Positions 15,401 through 23,668 of a stretch of DNA of 64,000 nucleotides are shown one piece after another. A program made the translations under genes and the position numbers. The stretch lies in the IMG/VR virus record IMGVR_UViG_3300027763_000001, positions 1 through 64,000 of that record. One strand, given 5' to 3'. The DNA comes from a virus. The first letter of the stretch is position 1; each line of letters opens with the position of its first letter. The notes below the pieces were generated by a model. The model had not been told where the DNA came from. It saw nothing but the letters and a program-made list of their open reading frames with translations, and made no database searches.

Positions 15401-16558
15401 GAGACCAACGGCCTCCTGATCGCCGATGCCCCTGAGACAGACCGGCTGCCTTTGTCCTTGCGCCAGTCCACTGCCAGTGCGATTCGTTCGTTCTTTGCGG
15501 GACTGATTGATGCGACGGCCAGCAAGATACGAAATCAGCCGCCTGTCATCAAGATCCAAAGCGAGCCCCTTGCCCGCCACCTCCAGCAGGTAGGGGAGGC
15601 CGTGGGCCTGGTCTTCCGCCTGCAGCGCCACCAGAACGGCAAAAAACCCTACTGGAAGCTGACCCTTTCGCGGTTCTGGAGCACTGCTCCAGCCCTGGAC
15701 TATTTGGCCACTTACAGCCTCCACTGCCAGGGACGGGATATGCGCAAGACGCATAACTGCTTCGGGCACCATTACTGGCAGGTGGCCGCTATCGAGCAGA
15801 TCGAAAATACCGCCACCGCAGACATCTGCTTGGACGCTGATGACGACGATGCCTGGTACTGGGCAGGTGCCATCAAGAGCCACAACAGTAAGTCATTGTT
15901 GACTAATGCCTCCCCGGGCTGGCACCCGCCCAAGGCCCCCTACTACATTCGCCGGATCACCTTCGCCAAGGACGACCCGATTGCTTTGGCCTGCCTGGCC
16001 TATGGCTACCCTGTCGTCCCATCTCAGTCCGACAAGGACGAGAGCGGCAGGTTGCTCAGCGACCCGCACGACCCGCGTTGCACCGAGTGGCTGGTGGAGA
16101 TTCCCACTGCCACGCCCTGGGCGGAGCTGGAGGGGGCGGCCGAGATCGACACCGGCAAATTCCCCGCCCTGGCTCAGTTTGACTTCTACATGAACGTGCA
16201 GAAGCACTACTCGGGGCACAACACCAGTGCCACTTTGGAGCTCGCTGAGACCGAGATTGAGCCACTCGCCACGGCCATCCACACGGCCATCGACACGGAC
16301 CAGGGATACATCTCGGCCGCTCTGCTGGCCCGCTTCGATGACAAGGAGACCTTCCCGCGGATGCCGTTTGAGCCGATCAGCAAGGAGCGCTACGAGGCGC
16401 TCTGCGCTGAAGTTGAGCAACGCCGCACCAACGACTGCTTTTTTGAGGCTCTGGCTCACTTCGACAGCAAAGCAGTCGGCGGAGCCCCCCAAGCGGAGGG
16501 CCCTGCCGGCTGCGATAGCGACAGGTGCCTGATGCCGGAGGCCGGGCCCGGAGTCTGA
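12419..16558 (+). CDS. nrdJ: Adenosylcobalamin-dependent (class II, monomeric) ribonucleotide reductase with two inteins
   Basis: The enzyme reduces ribonucleotides to deoxyribonucleotides through a cobalamin-generated thiyl radical. The 1,379-residue precursor contains two inteins (236 and 363 residues); the spliced protein would be about 780 residues, near the usual monomeric class II size. Visible reductase elements are YNCSSVHV (first redox Cys), the split NP-CGEI active-site motif (radical Cys and Glu), FLCNLAEVHLN eleven residues on (second redox Cys), the split TTVQPAG-SKSLLTNASPG loop, and the C-terminal CDSDRC pair that would re-reduce the active site. ATG 12419 was chosen: the frame is open further upstream, but that part reads as a shadow of the opposite ORF. 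It ends directly against a convergent minus-strand gene. With ThyX and dCMP deaminase it supplies dNTPs for replication. Confidence 0.92.
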   Translation: MHPFSDPFPADARSAYPLFYRSYSRRLDDGSRESWEQVVERNLSALVELGRLNPEQEALLRRHQLDLTSLPSGRWLWVGGTPWAADQRNFYGAYNCSSVHVDQLSAFGLLMDLAMQGTGTGAVLTRANVDRLPKVVNRLEIDYRGSLGSAAPDERSPRTAARLVDCEHLLIKVGDSRDGWVTSYQKLIQLACGVGFFSTSGAIKITIDLSWVRPPGERLKGFGGVANPSALPEMYARVTGILNRAIGRQLTPLECCLIIDEAARCVVAGNIRRSAGMRQFDEDDLEAAGAKRNLWGQDEQGHWAIDPERDALRMANHTRLFHRKPTRGEVLEAVRSQHACGEGAIQFTPEALARANADILRPQWLKENFLAVIEEGGLEDGAKGLAIILFGTGDLDDLDPEQRRELSHRMSRFGLNPCLTGDTRILTVHQGPKSFQELAEAGEDVLVWCIDLESNAASVQMMRNPRVTGYDQPVLEIEFDSGLKVRATPEHHFFTLQRNKVQAKDLKPGQSVSAFAIHQHRDGHLRITRNDRTRDAVRQQVCHRIIAEHYGIAGEVIHRLDHDPTSNHPDNMAGVTSLEHQQEHYPDRVRGGFYHGTPGGRAKEIVANHKVVAVREAGTATVYNGTVDEHHNYVVVDPSAVGKSFVSGVLSANCGEIIGSDFLCNLAEVHLNRLDPNDSGAVEEAFRAAALTVSVLLHHRFRDERMQEARLRDPIVGVSFTGLFDYFVRALGVDWLRWWAEGRPPHAQGAAFSAYEVKTLRRFRAVVEEEVATYCEAHGLKVPNRCTTVQPAGCLGLDAVRVTSRGLLLFDEAKLLSAWHQDDPLLIRGTLPVVDTVRNEPRPALRLTLVSGRQIACTPDHRFWVESMGWVQAQALRIGHELQASPGEHSGRPVATQQLEESEMTPAKAPSSLTPGLAYVAGVSLIKNPARVTWPALRNMAPDCLHFSFPLTEGAAADRLNEWFEDLFETPLKRRLSGHTIHLFSREAPLRRWLETNGLLIADAPETDRLPLSLRQSTASAIRSFFAGLIDATASKIRNQPPVIKIQSEPLARHLQQVGEAVGLVFRLQRHQNGKKPYWKLTLSRFWSTAPALDYLATYSLHCQGRDMRKTHNCFGHHYWQVAAIEQIENTATADICLDADDDDAWYWAGAIKSHNSKSLLTNASPGWHPPKAPYYIRRITFAKDDPIALACLAYGYPVVPSQSDKDESGRLLSDPHDPRCTEWLVEIPTATPWAELEGAAEIDTGKFPALAQFDFYMNVQKHYSGHNTSATLELAETEIEPLATAIHTAIDTDQGYISAALLARFDDKETFPRMPFEPISKERYEALCAEVEQRRTNDCFFEALAHFDSKAVGGAPQAEGPAGCDSDRCLMPEAGPGV
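13670..14377 (+). other. Intein 1 in nrdJ, with HNH homing endonuclease
   Basis: This in-frame insertion of 236 codons interrupts the radical-site motif, with junctions NP|CLTGDTRIL and VLSAN|CGEI. Splicing block A begins with Cys1 (CLTGDTRI). Block B is VRATPEHHFF with its TxxH. Block F lies near VVAVREAGTATVYNGTVDEHHNYVV, and block G is FVSGVLSAN before Cys+1. Between them sits an HNH core (EVIHRLDHDPTSNHPDN then HQQEH). All essential splicing residues are present, so self-splicing is expected. Confidence 0.9.
14798..15886 (+). other. Intein 2 in nrdJ, with degenerate LAGLIDADG-like domain
   Basis: A 363-codon insertion splits TTVQPAG|S. It starts CLGLDAVRVTSRG (Cys1), has block B ACTPDHRFW (TxxH), and ends with IENTATADICLDADDDDAWYWAGAIKSHN before Ser+1. 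The centre carries AYVAGVSLIKNPARV and SFFAGLIDATASK, spaced like two LAGLIDADG dodecapeptides. The catalytic acidic residue expected in the first copy is not obvious, so the homing endonuclease is probably inactive, whereas the splicing residues look intact. Confidence 0.87.
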
Positions 16559-16903
16559 TCAGAGCCCCCGCTCGTCGAGGTCCTCGTCCTCCCTCACCTG
16601 GTGGGCGAGGACGATTCCCTCTTTGTCGACCGCGCAAGCCGTCACCGTAATAGCCATCGGCTCTGCAGCAGTGGAACGGAGAAACCCCGCGCAAGACCAC
16701 AGCACCGCTTCGACTGCGTCGGGGCCGAGCAGTTCTCGGTTGCCGATGCGTGACGCCAGTTTTTCCAGCTGCGCGGCCAGCAAGCCGGCTTCACTGCCGC
16801 TGGGAACCTGGCGGTACGGGAAGAGTGCCAATGCGGCGTTTCGCCCGGACGTCTCGAAGGCCATCCCCATCCCACTGGGGAAATTGATATGAGCCTGACT
16901 CAT
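16559..16903 (-). CDS. Hypothetical protein, 114 aa
   Basis: This frame ends immediately against the nrdJ stop. The product has a Gly/Phe-rich start (MSQAHINFPSGMGMAFETSG), a helical middle (SEAGLLAAQLEKLASRIGNRELLGPDAVEAVLWSCAGFL) and a strand pair (PMAITVTACAVDKEGIVLAHQV) before an acidic tail. The start ATG overlaps the upstream membrane-protein gene (four bases), so both are read leftwards, probably after the endolysin gene. No family is recognised. Confidence 0.55.
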   Translation of the reverse strand: MSQAHINFPSGMGMAFETSGRNAALALFPYRQVPSGSEAGLLAAQLEKLASRIGNRELLGPDAVEAVLWSCAGFLRSTAAEPMAITVTACAVDKEGIVLAHQVREDEDLDERGL

Positions 16904-17379
16904 TCCAGCCCCAGCTGCTGATTTATTTGATCCATCTGCTGGCGCATGGATCCGATCACCGCGACCAGCTGGTCTGTGTTGACCCCGCTCAAGGCGGTCG
17001 CCGGCGCTGATCCCGCCGTTCCGGGTGCTGGATTGAGCGGTCCGCGAACCATTCCGCTGCCGCTTAATTTCGCCACGGTCTCCCCCAGGGCCAAGCCCAA
17101 CTCGTCGCGGGTGACCACCTCTTGCAGCACTGGCTTCAGTTGCTCGCGAGTGACCGCAGAAGCTCTCAACTGTTGAAGCGTCTGAAGGAAGGGCGTCAGT
17201 TCGTCGCGGGTGGGGCGCTGGTCGATTCCGTAACGCAGGTCTTGGATCACCCGGCCAGTGTCCTGCACGGAGTTGATATGGTCCCGGCGCAAGCGAGAAG
17301 TCGAAAGCCGCCCGCCAAAAAAGCCGCCAGCCCCGCCGACAACAAGTGCCACCGCGCCAGAGAGAAGGTAAGTGAGCAT
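16900..17379 (-). CDS. Membrane-anchored coiled-coil protein (spanin- or holin-associated?)
   Basis: The 159-residue product has one N-terminal transmembrane helix rich in Gly (MLTYLLSGAVALVVGGAGGFFGG). A basic stop-transfer (RLSTSRLRRDH) and a long polar helical region follow, with a Pro/Ala-rich linker and a final amphipathic helix (NTDQLVAVIGSMRQQMDQINQQLGLE). The single anchor plus periplasmic or cytoplasmic coil resembles phage lysis-accessory proteins. It sits directly downstream of a muramidase gene, as lysis cassettes do. The specific role is inferred from context only. Confidence 0.55.
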   Translation of the reverse strand: MLTYLLSGAVALVVGGAGGFFGGRLSTSRLRRDHINSVQDTGRVIQDLRYGIDQRPTRDELTPFLQTLQQLRASAVTREQLKPVLQEVVTRDELGLALGETVAKLSGSGMVRGPLNPAPGTAGSAPATALSGVNTDQLVAVIGSMRQQMDQINQQLGLE

Positions 17380-17437
17380 AAAGAGGAATCAGAGGCTGCC
17401 AGGTGCAGCAGGCAGCGTGAACTCTACCGCTCTTGAC

Positions 17438-18781
17438 TCACTGGGACCAACGCTTGGCCAGCCGCCGCCGAAGCGGGTCGAAGTTCTGGTAGGGCGTCAT
17501 GCTGCCACTACCGGCCGGCGCTGGCGCCAGGAAATCGACTGAAGCGATTGTGCCGTCCTGACTGAGGACTCGGCCGGTGCCGCCCTGCCTGCCGATGACC
17601 GCTCCCTCGGGCACCTCTTGGCCCTTGGTCACGTTGATCGAATCAAGGTGGCCGTAGAGCACGTCGACTTTCTGGCCGGTGGCCGGATCGATCGATTCCT
17701 TGACCACGTAATTGCCGTAGCCCTTGCCTGTCGCCCCCCGGCCCGAGCCCTGGTAGCCGATGTCCTTGATCCGTCCGGGCAGCAGGGACCGGAACTGCTT
17801 GTCCTCAAAGTAGAGATCAATCCCCGGCTGCCCTTGGTCAAAGGAGGTCGAGACAGAGCGCTTGAATGGCACCGGTTTGGCGCCACTGGCGCCCGGTCCC
17901 GGGCCGGCGCCGCCAGCGGGCTGTCTTGGCGGGCCCTGGGCGGGCGCCTCCATGGGGGCAGCAATCGCCTGCGGCGGGACACTGGCCGGGGGCTCACCGT
18001 TAACCATTTGAGCCAAGGTTCCAGCCATTCGCTGCCGGCCTTGGGCGCCCCTGGCCGCCAGGTATTGCAGCCCGGCATTGCCAGCCCCGGCCACTCCGCC
18101 GGCGGCGATCGCGCTGCCGATCGTGGCAAGTGCCAACGTCTCTGGTGTTTGCCCCTGTCCGGGCATTGGCATTGCGGTTGATCGGTTTAGCCCTCCGTAA
18201 GGATTCGGCACATCCAGGGACAACTCTCCGGGGGGAACTCCCCCGCCTGCTGCGGGCCTTTGAAAGCTGGCCCCCGGATTTGGGGGCGCCCCCTTCGCGG
18301 CGGCGGTGAACTTTGCCAGCAGGTCGGCAGCCTTTTTGACTGGCTGACCATAGGCACTTTTGCCTGCCAGCGTCGGCAGCGAAGCCCACTCCGGCGCCAG
18401 CTTGGCCAGCGTGCCAGCGTCTACCTTGCCGGCCATCACGTCGTCGAGGTTCACTCCGCGGCGTTCGATCAGCCGCATGGCCGCAGCATCTTGGCTGGCC
18501 GGACTGAAGTCCGTGAGCCCTAACTGCCCGGCGACCTCGTCCCAAGTAGTCGAAAGGAACTGGTAGCGGCCCGAGGCATCAGAAGCCCACTGGCTGTTTA
18601 CGCCACCTTTGCCCCGGCCCAGCACCTGGCGGGGGTGCTTCCACCCCCGGCTGGTGTCAAAGCGACCGCCGCCGAACTGGACGTCGTAGTCGGCGCCCTC
18701 CGCTGAAGCGATGGTGTCCAGCAGCGCGCGACCGAAGGGGTTCTGGGCCGCGGCCCGGTAATCCTGCAGTGTCCTGGCCAC
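17438..18781 (-). CDS. Bifunctional lysin: muramidase-like N terminus, degenerate M23-like C terminus
   Basis: Residues about 15-115 carry a phage muramidase-type domain: LLDTIASAEGADYDVQFGG, with Glu28 as the likely acid, then SDASGRYQFLSTTWDEVA and FSPASQDAAAMRLIERRG, as in virion-associated or endolysin muramidases. A long Pro/Gly/Ala-rich linker (about 160-300) follows. The C-terminal domain has M23 layout (GKGYGNYVV, VDVLYGHLDSINVTKGQEV, GAVIGRQGGTG). The first zinc His is replaced (GQPGID instead of HxGxD) and the closing HxH is replaced by SVDFLAP, so metallopeptidase activity is doubtful. It starts at GTG 18781. It could be an endolysin or a tail lysin; the adjacent membrane protein favours lysis. 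Confidence 0.75.
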   Translation of the reverse strand: MARTLQDYRAAAQNPFGRALLDTIASAEGADYDVQFGGGRFDTSRGWKHPRQVLGRGKGGVNSQWASDASGRYQFLSTTWDEVAGQLGLTDFSPASQDAAAMRLIERRGVNLDDVMAGKVDAGTLAKLAPEWASLPTLAGKSAYGQPVKKAADLLAKFTAAAKGAPPNPGASFQRPAAGGGVPPGELSLDVPNPYGGLNRSTAMPMPGQGQTPETLALATIGSAIAAGGVAGAGNAGLQYLAARGAQGRQRMAGTLAQMVNGEPPASVPPQAIAAPMEAPAQGPPRQPAGGAGPGPGASGAKPVPFKRSVSTSFDQGQPGIDLYFEDKQFRSLLPGRIKDIGYQGSGRGATGKGYGNYVVKESIDPATGQKVDVLYGHLDSINVTKGQEVPEGAVIGRQGGTGRVLSQDGTIASVDFLAPAPAGSGSMTPYQNFDPLRRRLAKRWSQ

Positions 18782-18804
18782 GGTGCCTCCAGCTTCGAGG
18801 CTTC

Positions 18805-18810
18805 AGTCTA
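18805..18810 (-). promoter_or_regulatory. Possible -10 element TAGACT for the lysin gene
   Basis: Read on the minus strand, TAGACT lies 24-29 bases ahead of GTG 18781. AAGACA lies 15 bases further upstream as a weak -35. The same hexamer precedes other minus-strand genes here. Confidence 0.3.
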
Positions 18811-18856
18811 CGGAGGCTCGCCTTGTGTCTTACGCGGGACAGACGAGAGATAACGC

Positions 18857-18892
18857 AAGGTGACCTAGGATGGTGCATGCCAGGTCTACCTG
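18857..18892 (+). promoter_or_regulatory. AGGT..ACCT inverted repeats and TAGGAT ahead of the HTH gene
   Basis: Two short perfect inverted repeats, AGGTgACCT (18858-18866) and CAGGTctACCTG (18881-18892), flank a -10-like TAGGAT (18866-18871). All of it lies within 40 bases of the start of the helix-turn-helix gene. The arrangement would suit autoregulation. The half-site resembles the CAAGGT...ACCTTG palindrome at 23911-23928. Confidence 0.35.
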
Positions 18893-18895
18893 TCC

Positions 18896-19150
18896 ATGCC
18901 GCCACTGCCTAGCGATCCTTCTTCTCAGCTCGGCCCCCCGGGCAAAACCTCTGAGATTGACTGGATCTCAACCAAGGAGATGTGCCTCGATCTTGACATC
19001 TGCCGTTCAACTCTTTACCGAGTTCGCACTGATGACGAGCGGATGAAGCAAGGATCTCATTACATCCGCAAGAACCCCACGTCGGTTCGCTGCGGCCACC
19101 TGCTTTGGAACCCCGAGAAGGTTCGGGAGATCTTTGGGCGCCAAGGCTAA
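18896..19150 (+). CDS. Small helix-turn-helix DNA-binding protein
   Basis: The 84-residue product has a disordered Pro/Ser start and then [27 protein letters not shown]. This is the helix-turn-helix of excisionase/MerR-like small regulators, followed by the wing-like [25 protein letters not shown]. It starts at ATG 18896 and its TAA overlaps the next ATG (TAATG). It diverges from the lysin gene, with operator-like repeats in between, so a transcriptional role (self-regulation, or early/late control) is likely. There is no integrase nearby to make excisionase the first choice. Confidence 0.7.
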   Translation: MPPLPSDPSSQLGPPGKTSEIDWISTKEMCLDLDICRSTLYRVRTDDERMKQGSHYIRKNPTSVRCGHLLWNPEKVREIFGRQG

Positions 19151-19443
19151 TGAACACGCCGGTTGATCCCACTCAGTCACCGGAGCTACATCTCACGCCC
19201 AGCGGCGAGAAGGACAAGGTGGCCTATTGGCGGCGGCAGAACGAGCTCGACCAGTTTCATCGAACCTTCAAGCCGCCCACCCACGAGGAGAGGTTGGCCA
19301 TGGCCCAAGGCAAGCCGATGCCGGCCCGCTCTCGCGTCCAGGCTCTTTCTGATGACGCCGCCAACCAATGGAGCGTCGAAGAAATTTACGGCATCGAGCC
19401 GCCTGAGGGTGGCGACACCGAAACCGCATTCCCTTTAACCTGA
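19150..19443 (+). CDS. Hypothetical charged protein, 97 aa
   Basis: ATG 19150 overlaps the previous stop (TAATG). The product is hydrophilic and largely helical ([37 protein letters not shown]) with an acidic C terminus. It lies between the HTH gene and DnaE and ends 20 bases before the polymerase. A replication accessory role would be a guess from position only. Confidence 0.55.
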   Translation: MNTPVDPTQSPELHLTPSGEKDKVAYWRRQNELDQFHRTFKPPTHEERLAMAQGKPMPARSRVQALSDDAANQWSVEEIYGIEPPEGGDTETAFPLT

Positions 19444-19463
19444 GCTGCCCCGCCCCCGCTCCC

Positions 19464-22400
19464 TTGGCCTTCGTTCCGCTTCACAACCACAGCGACTACA
19501 GCATGCTGGACGGCGCCAGCCAGCTGCCGCAGATGGTGGAGCGGGCCGTGGAGCTGGGGATGCCAGCCCTGGCCCTCACCGATCACGGCGTGATGTACGG
19601 CGCCATTGAGCTGCTCAAGCTTTGCGGCAAGGCCGGCATCAAGCCGATTATCGGCAACGAGATGTATGTGATCAACGGCTCGATCGAGGATCCGCAGCCC
19701 AAGAAAGAGCGCCGCTACCACCTGGTGGTGCTGGCCAAAAACGCAGTCGGCTACCGCAACTTGGTGAAGCTCACCAGCATCAGCCACCTGCGCGGCATGC
19801 GGGGCCGGGGCATCTTCTCTCGCGCCTGCATCGACAAGAGGCTGCTGCGCCAGTACAGCGAAGGCCTGATCATCGCCACCGCCTGCCTTGGCGGTGAGAT
19901 TTCCCAAGCGATCCTCAAGGGGCGCCCCGACGTGGCCCGCTCCGTGGCGGCCTGGTACCAGGAGGTGTTTGCAGGCGACTTTTATCTGGAGATCCAGGAC
20001 CACGGCGGCACCGAAGACCGCATCGTGAACGTGGAGATGGCCCGCATCGGCGCTGAGCTGGGGATCGAGCTGATCGCCACCAATGATGCCCACTACCTTG
20101 GCGCGGGCGATGTGGAAGCCCACGACGCTTTGCTCTGCATCCTCACGGGCAAGTTGATCAGCGACGAGAAGCGCCTGCGCTACACCGGCACCGAGTACAT
20201 CAAGAGCGAAGCAGAGATGCTTACTCTTTTTGCTGACCACCTGGAACCGGAGACGGTGGCCGAAGCGGTGGCCAACAGCGCTCGGGTGGCTCAGAAGGTA
20301 GAGGATTACGGCATCTTGGGCCGCCCCCAGATGCCCCGCTTCCCGATCCCGGAGGGGCACACGACCGCGACCTACCTTGCCGAGCTGGCCGAAGCCGGGC
20401 TGCGGCAGCGCCTGGGCCTGGTGGCCGGCGAGCCCTTTGATCCGGCCTACGGCGAGCGGTTGGAGTTCGAGCTGCAGGTGATGGACCGGATGGGGTTCTC
20501 TGCCTACTTCCTGGTGGTGTGGGACTACATCCGCTTTGCCCGCGACAGCAATATCCCGGTGGGCCCGGGCCGGGGTTCGGCGGCCGGCTCGGTGGCGGCC
20601 TGGGCCCTGGGGATTACCAATATCGATCCGGTGGAGCACGGCCTGCTGTTCGAGCGTTTCTTGAATCCAGAACGCAAATCGATGCCTGACGTCGACACCG
20701 ACTTCTGTATCGAGCGCCGCGGCGAAGTGATCGACTACGTGACCCAGCGCTACGGCAAGGACAAGGTCGCCCAGATCATCACCTTCAACCGCATGGCCTC
20801 CAAGGCGGTGCTCAAGGATGTGGCCCGAGTCCTCGACATCCCCTACGGCGAAGCCGATCGACTGGCCAAGCTGATTCCCGTGGCCCGGGGCAAGCCCGCC
20901 AAGCTCAAGGAGATGATCGGCGCCGAATCTCCCAGTCCAGAGTTTCGCGAGAAATATCAAAGCGATCAGAATGTGAAGCACTGGGTGGACCTGGCGATAC
21001 GCCTCGAGGGGACCAACAAAACCTTCGGGGTCCATGCCGCCGGGGTGGTGATCGCCGCTGATCCTCTCGACGAGCTGGTGCCGCTGCAGCTCAATAACGA
21101 CGGCCAGGTGATCACCCAATACTTCATGGAGGACGTGGAGGCGATGGGGCTGCTGAAGATGGACTTCCTCGGCCTCAAGAACCTCACGATGATCCAGAAG
21201 ACCGTCGACCTGGTGGAGCGGAGGAGCGGTGTGCGGGTGGATCCCGATGCCCTGCCTGCCGGCGATGAGGACACCTACGCCTTGTTGGCCCGCGGCGATT
21301 TGGAGGGCATCTTCCAGTTGGAATCCAGCGGCATGCGTCAGATCGTGCGCGACCTCAAGCCTTCGTCCTTGGAGGACATCTCGTCGATCCTGGCCCTCTA
21401 CCGGCCCGGCCCGCTCGATGCCGGGCTGATTCCTAAGTTCATCAACCGCAAGCACGGCCGAGAGCAAGTCGATGTGCCTCACCCCAAGCTTGAGCCGATT
21501 CTGAGCCAGACCTACGGAATCATGGTCTACCAGGAGCAGATCATGAAGATCGCTCAAGACTTGGCCGGCTATTCGCTAGGTGAGGCTGACCTGCTGCGGC
21601 GAGCGATGGGCAAGAAGAAAAAAAGCGAGATGGAAGAGCACCAGAGCCGTTTCGTGGAAGGGGCCACTAAACGAGGCGTGGATGCCCAGGTGGCTGAGGA
21701 CCTGTTTGAGCAGATGGTGCTCTTCGCTGAGTATTGCTTCAACAAGAGCCATTCCACCGCCTACGGGGCTATCACCTACCAGACGGCCTATCTCAAGGCC
21801 CACTATCCGGTGGACTACATGGCCGCATTGCTCACGGTGAATGCAGGTGCTAGCGACAAGGTGCAGCGCTATATCTCCAACTGCAACGCGATGGACATCG
21901 AGGTCATGCCCCCCAGCGTGAACGCTTCCGGCGTCGACTTCACCCCTGTCGATGGACGGATCCTGTTCGGTCTTTCAGCGGTGCGCAACCTCGGCGAGGG
22001 GGCGATTTGCTCGCTGATTGACGTTCGTGATGGCGGCGGCCCGTTTCAGTTCCTGGCGGATCTCTGCGACCGCCTCAGCGGCTACCAGGTCAACCGCCGT
22101 GCCATTGAGTCGCTGATCCACTGCGGCGCCCTTGACGCGCTTGAGCCCGGGGCTAACAGGGCCCAGCTGATGGCGGACCTTGATCCAACCCTTGACTGGG
22201 CATCCTCTCGAGCCAGGGACCGGGCCAGCGGCCAGGGCAACCTTTTCGACCTGTTCGGGGGTTCCGTGCTTGGAAGCGCTTCGCCCGATTTGTTCACCGC
22301 CCCGAAGGCGGCCCCGGTGGCCGACTATCCGCCGCAGGAGAAGCTCAAGCTGGAGAAGGAACTCCTTGGCTTCTACATCTCTGACCACCCCTTGCGCCAG

Positions 22401-23006
22401 ATTGGCGCCCAAGCGAAGCTCCTGGGCCCGACCGACTTGAGCGGCCTGGAGGAGCTGGCCGACAAGGCCAAGGTAAGCGTGGTGGCGATAGTGACCGAGC
22501 TGCGCCAGGTGACCACCCGCAAGGGCGATCGCATGGCGGTGCTGCGGCTGGAGGATCTCACCGGCAGCTGCGAGGCGGTGGTGTTCCCTAAGTCGTTTGC
22601 CCGCTTGGCGGATCACTTGATACTGGACGCCCGCCTGCTGGTGTGGGCGGGAGCGGACCACCGCGACGAACGGGTGCAGCTGATTGTGGACGATTGTTGC
22701 AGCATTGATGATCTGCACCTGCTGGTGGTGGATCTGCCGGTGAACCAGGCCGGCGACACTGCCGTCCAGCACCGGCTGCGGGATTGTCTGCAGCGTCACA
22801 GGCCTGACGCAATGAAACGGGAGACGGCAGAAGCGCTGGTGCCAGTGGTGGCCCGGGTCCTGGACGGCGAGCGCGGTCGCTGCGTGCAGCTCGGGGCCCA
22901 GTTCTGCGTGGCGGACGGCGGATCGACCGCCCGGGCCCTATGCGCTGCTGGGCTTCAGGCCTCCCTCGTGCCCCTGCTTGATTCGCCCGAGGTCAGCAAG
23001 GGGTAG
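19464..23006 (+). CDS. dnaE: DNA polymerase III alpha subunit (DnaE), cyanobacterial type
   Basis: This 1,180-residue replicative polymerase has the PHP domain first ([31 protein letters not shown]), then the C-family palm with [14 protein letters not shown] (residues about 407-420, catalytic Asp pair) and [14 protein letters not shown] (third Asp). The finger and thumb segments include the [11 protein letters not shown] block. A C-terminal OB-like region ([37 protein letters not shown]) follows. The sequence reads as the picocyanobacterial protein throughout, implying capture from a host. The frame is continuous at [11 protein letters not shown] (Cys codon at 21735), where many cyanobacteria carry the split DnaE intein. 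The start is TTG 19464, giving the family-standard [13 protein letters not shown]. It would copy the phage genome with the primase-helicase, with clamp and loader borrowed from the host. Confidence 0.95.
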   Translation: MAFVPLHNHSDYSMLDGASQLPQMVERAVELGMPALALTDHGVMYGAIELLKLCGKAGIKPIIGNEMYVINGSIEDPQPKKERRYHLVVLAKNAVGYRNLVKLTSISHLRGMRGRGIFSRACIDKRLLRQYSEGLIIATACLGGEISQAILKGRPDVARSVAAWYQEVFAGDFYLEIQDHGGTEDRIVNVEMARIGAELGIELIATNDAHYLGAGDVEAHDALLCILTGKLISDEKRLRYTGTEYIKSEAEMLTLFADHLEPETVAEAVANSARVAQKVEDYGILGRPQMPRFPIPEGHTTATYLAELAEAGLRQRLGLVAGEPFDPAYGERLEFELQVMDRMGFSAYFLVVWDYIRFARDSNIPVGPGRGSAAGSVAAWALGITNIDPVEHGLLFERFLNPERKSMPDVDTDFCIERRGEVIDYVTQRYGKDKVAQIITFNRMASKAVLKDVARVLDIPYGEADRLAKLIPVARGKPAKLKEMIGAESPSPEFREKYQSDQNVKHWVDLAIRLEGTNKTFGVHAAGVVIAADPLDELVPLQLNNDGQVITQYFMEDVEAMGLLKMDFLGLKNLTMIQKTVDLVERRSGVRVDPDALPAGDEDTYALLARGDLEGIFQLESSGMRQIVRDLKPSSLEDISSILALYRPGPLDAGLIPKFINRKHGREQVDVPHPKLEPILSQTYGIMVYQEQIMKIAQDLAGYSLGEADLLRRAMGKKKKSEMEEHQSRFVEGATKRGVDAQVAEDLFEQMVLFAEYCFNKSHSTAYGAITYQTAYLKAHYPVDYMAALLTVNAGASDKVQRYISNCNAMDIEVMPPSVNASGVDFTPVDGRILFGLSAVRNLGEGAICSLIDVRDGGGPFQFLADLCDRLSGYQVNRRAIESLIHCGALDALEPGANRAQLMADLDPTLDWASSRARDRASGQGNLFDLFGGSVLGSASPDLFTAPKAAPVADYPPQEKLKLEKELLGFYISDHPLRQIGAQAKLLGPTDLSGLEELADKAKVSVVAIVTELRQVTTRKGDRMAVLRLEDLTGSCEAVVFPKSFARLADHLILDARLLVWAGADHRDERVQLIVDDCCSIDDLHLLVVDLPVNQAGDTAVQHRLRDCLQRHRPDAMKRETAEALVPVVARVLDGERGRCVQLGAQFCVADGGSTARALCAAGLQASLVPLLDSPEVSKG

Positions 23007-23057
23007 CGGCGGGCTTGCCCCTGCGGCCGCGTCGGCTGCTCTCCGGTGCCAGGCGGC

Positions 23058-23645
23058 TCAACTCCGCCGCATCTTGAACGCATCCATCGCCGGAGACGGC
23101 TCATTCGCCTTGGCGTCCATCCGGTTCAGCAAGTGCTGCAGGATCGCCCCGCCGCTGCCCAGCCCGGCTCCGCCCAAGAGTGCTGGCAGGGGACTGGTAC
23201 CGGCCTCGCCGGAGTTGACCGCTTCGCCGACAGCGACAGGGTCGACTCCGTTGGCCTGAGCCTCGGCCTCGAACCCGCTCATTTTCATGCCGATTGCAAT
23301 CGCCCGCTGAGCGATTTGCGGGGCGCCGGCAGCTAGCGCCCCAGCGTCCTTGACCAGGCGCCTGAGTTCGTTAGGGGCCCCGGGCATGGTGGCCAGCACT
23401 TGATCGGGGGGAGCGCCGGCCAAGGTAGCCATGACCAGCTCACGCTCTCCGGAGTTGGTGGTGCGCCCCACCGTGCCCATCACGGCCTGGGCCACCTGCG
23501 GCGGCATGGCTGCCAGTTCGCTGCGAATGGACTTGAGGGTCTCGCCCGTGTAGTCAATTTCGTCGTGAGCCATGCGATCGAGCCCCGCCGCCCCGGCGAG
23601 CCCCGCTACCCCGCCCATCGCGGCCGTCTTTAAGGCGGGGAACAT
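23058..23645 (-). CDS. Putative virion-associated Ala/Gly-rich protein, 195 aa
   Basis: The N terminus is Ala/Gly-rich and hydrophobic (ALKTAAMGGVAGLAGAAGLDRMA). A helical region follows (TGETLKSIRSELAAMPPQVAQAVMGTVGRTTNSGERELVMATLAGAPPDQVLATM), then a second glycine-rich segment near the end (LPALLGGAGLGSGGAILQHLL). The composition matches the putative internal proteins at 54-60 kb. Two hydrophobic Gly-rich patches suggest membrane insertion during ejection; this is inference. It converges on DnaE. Confidence 0.55.
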   Translation of the reverse strand: MFPALKTAAMGGVAGLAGAAGLDRMAHDEIDYTGETLKSIRSELAAMPPQVAQAVMGTVGRTTNSGERELVMATLAGAPPDQVLATMPGAPNELRRLVKDAGALAAGAPQIAQRAIAIGMKMSGFEAEAQANGVDPVAVGEAVNSGEAGTSPLPALLGGAGLGSGGAILQHLLNRMDAKANEPSPAMDAFKMRRS

Positions 23646-23668
23646 GGCGTGATCACGGTCGTCTCACG

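Noticed and set aside
13550-15883. 777-codon open frame on the minus strand
   Set aside because: It lies antisense to the reductase and both inteins, whose motifs are unmistakable. The antisense product is Gly/Val/Ala/Arg-rich with no domain, as expected from GC-rich codon structure.
18896-19150. Excisionase of a temperate phage
   Set aside because: The fold would allow it, but no integrase or attachment-site repeat is visible, so a regulator is the safer call.
19386-21557. 723-codon open frame on the minus strand
   Set aside because: It is opposite DnaE, and its His/Leu/Gly-rich text is a codon shadow of a well-conserved gene.
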